Source of the DNA: an uncultured Massilia sp. | GTDB lineage: Bacteria; Pseudomonadota; Gammaproteobacteria; Burkholderiales; Burkholderiaceae | Length of the DNA stretch: 23,264 nt | Reading direction: 5' to 3' | NCBI GenBank assembly: GCA_946886065.1 | Contig: CAMPHU010000057.1 | Location: 1-23,264 of the forward strand | Shown: in pieces, positions 21,288 to 23,264 of the stretch | Layout of the letters: every line of letters starts with the position of its first letter | How positions within the stretch are numbered: position 1 is the stretch's first letter | The notes under the pieces: model-generated | What the model was told of the DNA's origin: nothing | The model's database searches: none | The model's input: only the letters and a program-made list of their open reading frames with translations | Translations under genes and position numbers: made by a program

Positions 21288-22853
21288 ATGCAACTCAAGA
21301 CTCTCCTCTCCGCGCTGGCGGCGGCCTTGCTGGCCGCGCCCCTGGCGACCGCGCAGGACCGGGCCATCGCCGTCGACGCGCGCGCCGTCCAGGGCCCGCT
21401 CGACCAGATGCACAAGCTGGTGATCGGCGCCGGCCGCGCCAACGAAGGCTTGCGCGCCGACTGGCAGGAGCAGCTCGCCGAGATCAAGCGCGACGCCGGC
21501 TTCCGCTACATCCGCATGCACGGCCTGCTGACCGACGACATGGGCGTGTACAAGGTCGACGCCCAGGGCAAGGAACAGTACAACTTCCAGTACATCGATG
21601 CGCTCTACGACTACCTGCTGAGCATCGGCGTCAAGCCCTTCGTCGAACTCGGCTTCATGCCTTCGGCCATGGCCAGCGGCGAGAAGACCATCTTCTGGTG
21701 GAAAGGGAACGTCACCCCGCCGCGCAGCTACGAGAAATGGGAATCGCTTATTCGCAAGCTCACCGAGCACTGGACGGCGCGCTACGGCGCCGAGGAGGTG
21801 GCCAGCTGGTATTTCGAGGTCTGGAACGAACCTAACCTGGACGGCTTCTGGGCCGGCACCCAGGACGAGTACTTCAAGCTGTACGCCCATGCCGCGCGCG
21901 CGATCAAGAGCGTGAACCCGCGTTACCGGGTCGGCGGCCCGGCGACCGCCGGCGCGGCCTGGATTCCGGAGATGATCGCCTACGCGGACAAGAACAAGGT
22001 GCCGCTCGATTTCGTGTCGACCCACTCCTATGGCGTCAACCAGGGCTTCCTCGACGAGTTCGGCACCACCGGCACGGTCCTGAGCAAGGACGAGTGGGCG
22101 GTCAGCAAGGACGTACTCAAGAACCGCAAGGAGATCGCGGCATCCAGCATGCCGAAGCTCGAACTGCACTACACCGAGTGGAGTTCCTCGTACACGCCCG
22201 CCGACCCGACCCACGACAGCTATCACCAGGCGGCCTATATCCTCGACAAGCTGAAACAGATCGGCCCGGCCGCGCAGTCGATGTCCTACTGGGTCTTCAC
22301 CGACATCTTCGAGGAAGCCGGCCCGCGCTTCGAGGCCTTCCACGGCGGCTTCGGGCTAATGAATACCCAGGGCATCAAGAAGCCGGCCTATTTCGCCTAC
22401 CAGTTCCTGAACGAGCTGGGCGGCACGGAGCTGAAGAACGCCGACCGGAAGTCCTTCGCCACCGTCGACGCCAAGGGCAACCTGCGCCTGCTGGCGTGGG
22501 ACTACACGCATACGCTGCCGGAGAACATCAACAACCAGCAGTACTTCATCAAGGACTTGCCCGCGCGCGCCAAGGGCAAGGTCAGGCTCGACGTCAAGGG
22601 CATGCGGCCCGGCGCCTATGCGCTGAGCCTGTCCCAGGTCGGCTACAAGCGGAACGACGCGTTCACGGCCTATATCGGCATGGGCTCGCCGAAACAGCTC
22701 ACCCGCCAGCAGGTGGCGGCGCTGAAAGCCACCGCCACGGGCAAGCCTTCCGAGCAGCGCCAGGTGCGCGTCGGCGCCGATGGACGCTTCGCGCTCGAGT
22801 TGCCGATGCGCGAGAACGATGTCTACCTGCTCAAGCTGACCAGATTGAAGTAA
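21288..22853 (+). CDS. Periplasmic GH39 glycosidase, probable beta-xylosidase
   Basis: A 521 aa glycoside hydrolase family 39 enzyme, started at the ATG at 21288. That start begins a proper signal peptide MQLKTLLSALAAALLAAPLATAQ; the open frame extends twelve codons further up without a ribosome site or sense. The TIM barrel carries the acid/base E181 in WNEPNLDGFW and the nucleophile E297 in LHYTEWSSSY. Further family blocks are FRYIRMHGLLTDDMGVY, FVELGFMPSAMA, FVSTHSYG and YWVFTDIFEE. A C-terminal beta-sandwich ends the protein. Typical GH39 members are beta-xylosidases or alpha-L-iduronidases; the secreted bacterial forms in xylan loci are beta-xylosidases. It is the last gene before a strong terminator. 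Confidence 0.92.
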   Translation: MQLKTLLSALAAALLAAPLATAQDRAIAVDARAVQGPLDQMHKLVIGAGRANEGLRADWQEQLAEIKRDAGFRYIRMHGLLTDDMGVYKVDAQGKEQYNFQYIDALYDYLLSIGVKPFVELGFMPSAMASGEKTIFWWKGNVTPPRSYEKWESLIRKLTEHWTARYGAEEVASWYFEVWNEPNLDGFWAGTQDEYFKLYAHAARAIKSVNPRYRVGGPATAGAAWIPEMIAYADKNKVPLDFVSTHSYGVNQGFLDEFGTTGTVLSKDEWAVSKDVLKNRKEIAASSMPKLELHYTEWSSSYTPADPTHDSYHQAAYILDKLKQIGPAAQSMSYWVFTDIFEEAGPRFEAFHGGFGLMNTQGIKKPAYFAYQFLNELGGTELKNADRKSFATVDAKGNLRLLAWDYTHTLPENINNQQYFIKDLPARAKGKVRLDVKGMRPGAYALSLSQVGYKRNDAFTAYIGMGSPKQLTRQQVAALKATATGKPSEQRQVRVGADGRFALELPMRENDVYLLKLTRLK

Positions 22854-22876
22854 TCACAGATTGGGTCGTCCTTCCA

Positions 22877-22903
22877 GCCCGCGCTTGCGCGGGCCTTTTT
22901 TTT
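22877..22903 (+). terminator. Rho-independent terminator after the GH39 gene
   Basis: An eight-base perfect stem GCCCGCGC / GCGCGGGC around TT (22877-22894; in practice a shorter stem with a small loop) is followed by CT and an unbroken run of Ts ending at 22903. It lies 24 bases after the stop codon and closes the receptor operon. Confidence 0.92.
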
Positions 22904-22905
22904 AC

Positions 22906-23264
22906 GGCGCTGTCACCATTAGATGTAGAAATTGAACTGCCGGGATCCGTTCCGGTCAAAGCGTCATTGGTCGACATGGACGCGGGGACGGAAATGGAAG
23001 ACAAACGGTTCACGAAGTGGATGCGGCAACTGCCGCTGCTGACCAAGTGCCAGCGCGAAAGGCTCCTCGAGGCGCTACGCCTGGACCTGGGACTGGATCG
23101 GCTCCGCGAAGCGATCGAAGGGGCGGATGGACCGGCGCCCTGCTGTCCGGCCTGCCGGGCCGAGCGCCCTTACCGCCATGGGAGGAACCGCGGCCTGCAG
23201 CGCTATCGGTGCCGCGCTTGCGGCAAGACCTTCACGGCCTTGAGCGGCACGCCGCTGTCGCGCC
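22906..23264 (+). mobile_element. IS1595-family insertion sequence, left part (continues beyond the window)
   Basis: The element is recognised by its transposase gene. The likely left terminal repeat begins GGCGCTGTCACC at 22906, where the sequence changes from terminator to transposon-like leader, about 88 bases before the transposase start. The right end, and thus the target duplication, is outside the window, so the left boundary is an estimate. Confidence 0.6.
22994..23264 (+). CDS. IS1595-family transposase, N-terminal part (truncated by window end)
   Basis: An open frame from the ATG at 22994 (GGGGACGGA upstream; an in-frame ATG at 22976 would add six residues) runs off the window after 90 codons. 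It encodes an N-terminal helical stretch (MEDKRFTKWMRQLPLL). After it comes a zinc ribbon with CPAC and, 18 residues later, CRACGKTF, then TALSGTPLSR. The zinc-ribbon plus TALSGTPL block is characteristic of IS1595-group DDE transposases. The DDE/DDN catalytic residues lie beyond the window, so whether it is intact cannot be judged. Confidence 0.85.
   Translation, partial: MEDKRFTKWMRQLPLLTKCQRERLLEALRLDLGLDRLREAIEGADGPAPCCPACRAERPYRHGRNRGLQRYRCRACGKTFTALSGTPLSR

Noticed and set aside
1..23264. CRISPR array, tRNA, rRNA, phage or toxin-antitoxin system
   Set aside because: No regularly spaced direct repeats, no cloverleaf or rRNA-like sequence, and no phage or toxin genes were seen on either strand.

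Overview
This is a high-GC window (about two thirds G+C by eye) with tightly packed genes, most of them on the + strand. Protein style, Zn-ROK kinase, Xanthomonas/Caulobacter-type TonB receptor, vSGLT-like symporter and an IS1595-type transposase all fit a free-living, polymer-degrading proteobacterium. A betaproteobacterium of the Massilia/Telluria/Duganella kind (Oxalobacteraceae) is my best guess, inferred from protein flavour only.

Region 1 (about 138-5780) is one + strand cluster: ROK sugar kinase, CutC family protein, two polar-amino-acid ABC permeases, the ABC ATPase, a cytoplasmic aspartylglucosaminidase-like Ntn-hydrolase, and the periplasmic amino-acid-binding protein. Read together, these look like a salvage pathway for a glycosylated asparagine such as GlcNAc-Asn. 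The ABC system would import it, the Ntn-hydrolase would split it into aspartate plus amino sugar, and the ROK kinase would phosphorylate the sugar. CutC would then have a role in sugar or glycosylamine handling rather than in copper. This is inference from gene content.

Region 2 (5787-6752) holds a convergent Rrf2-family regulator gene and a 549-base upstream region. That region carries four copies of a 17-base inverted repeat (GYAACT-N5-AGTTRC type), which are the likely Rrf2 operators.

Region 3 (6591-9505) has a secreted GH16 beta-glucanase with C-terminal carbohydrate-binding modules. It is driven by a near-consensus promoter with a LacI-type operator at the start of transcription and a second near-identical operator inside its own signal-peptide coding sequence. 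Next come a DUF5335-type gene interrupted by an amber codon and a minus-strand secreted SnoaL/DUF4440-like protein.

Region 4 (9664-22903) is a hemicellulose utilisation locus: Tat-exported GH43, TonB-dependent receptor, GH31, SGLT-type symporter, GH3 and GH39, closed by a strong rho-independent terminator. The two upstream regions (before GH43 and before the receptor) carry xyl-box-like TAGCGCTA sites and share a further 11-base word in opposite orientation. The enzymes are of exo- and debranching type, so the locus probably finishes oligosaccharides from xylan or a related xylose-rich glucan. No endoxylanase or local regulator gene is visible.

Region 5 (22906-end) is the left part of an IS1595-family element that starts two bases after the terminator T-tract and runs out of the window.
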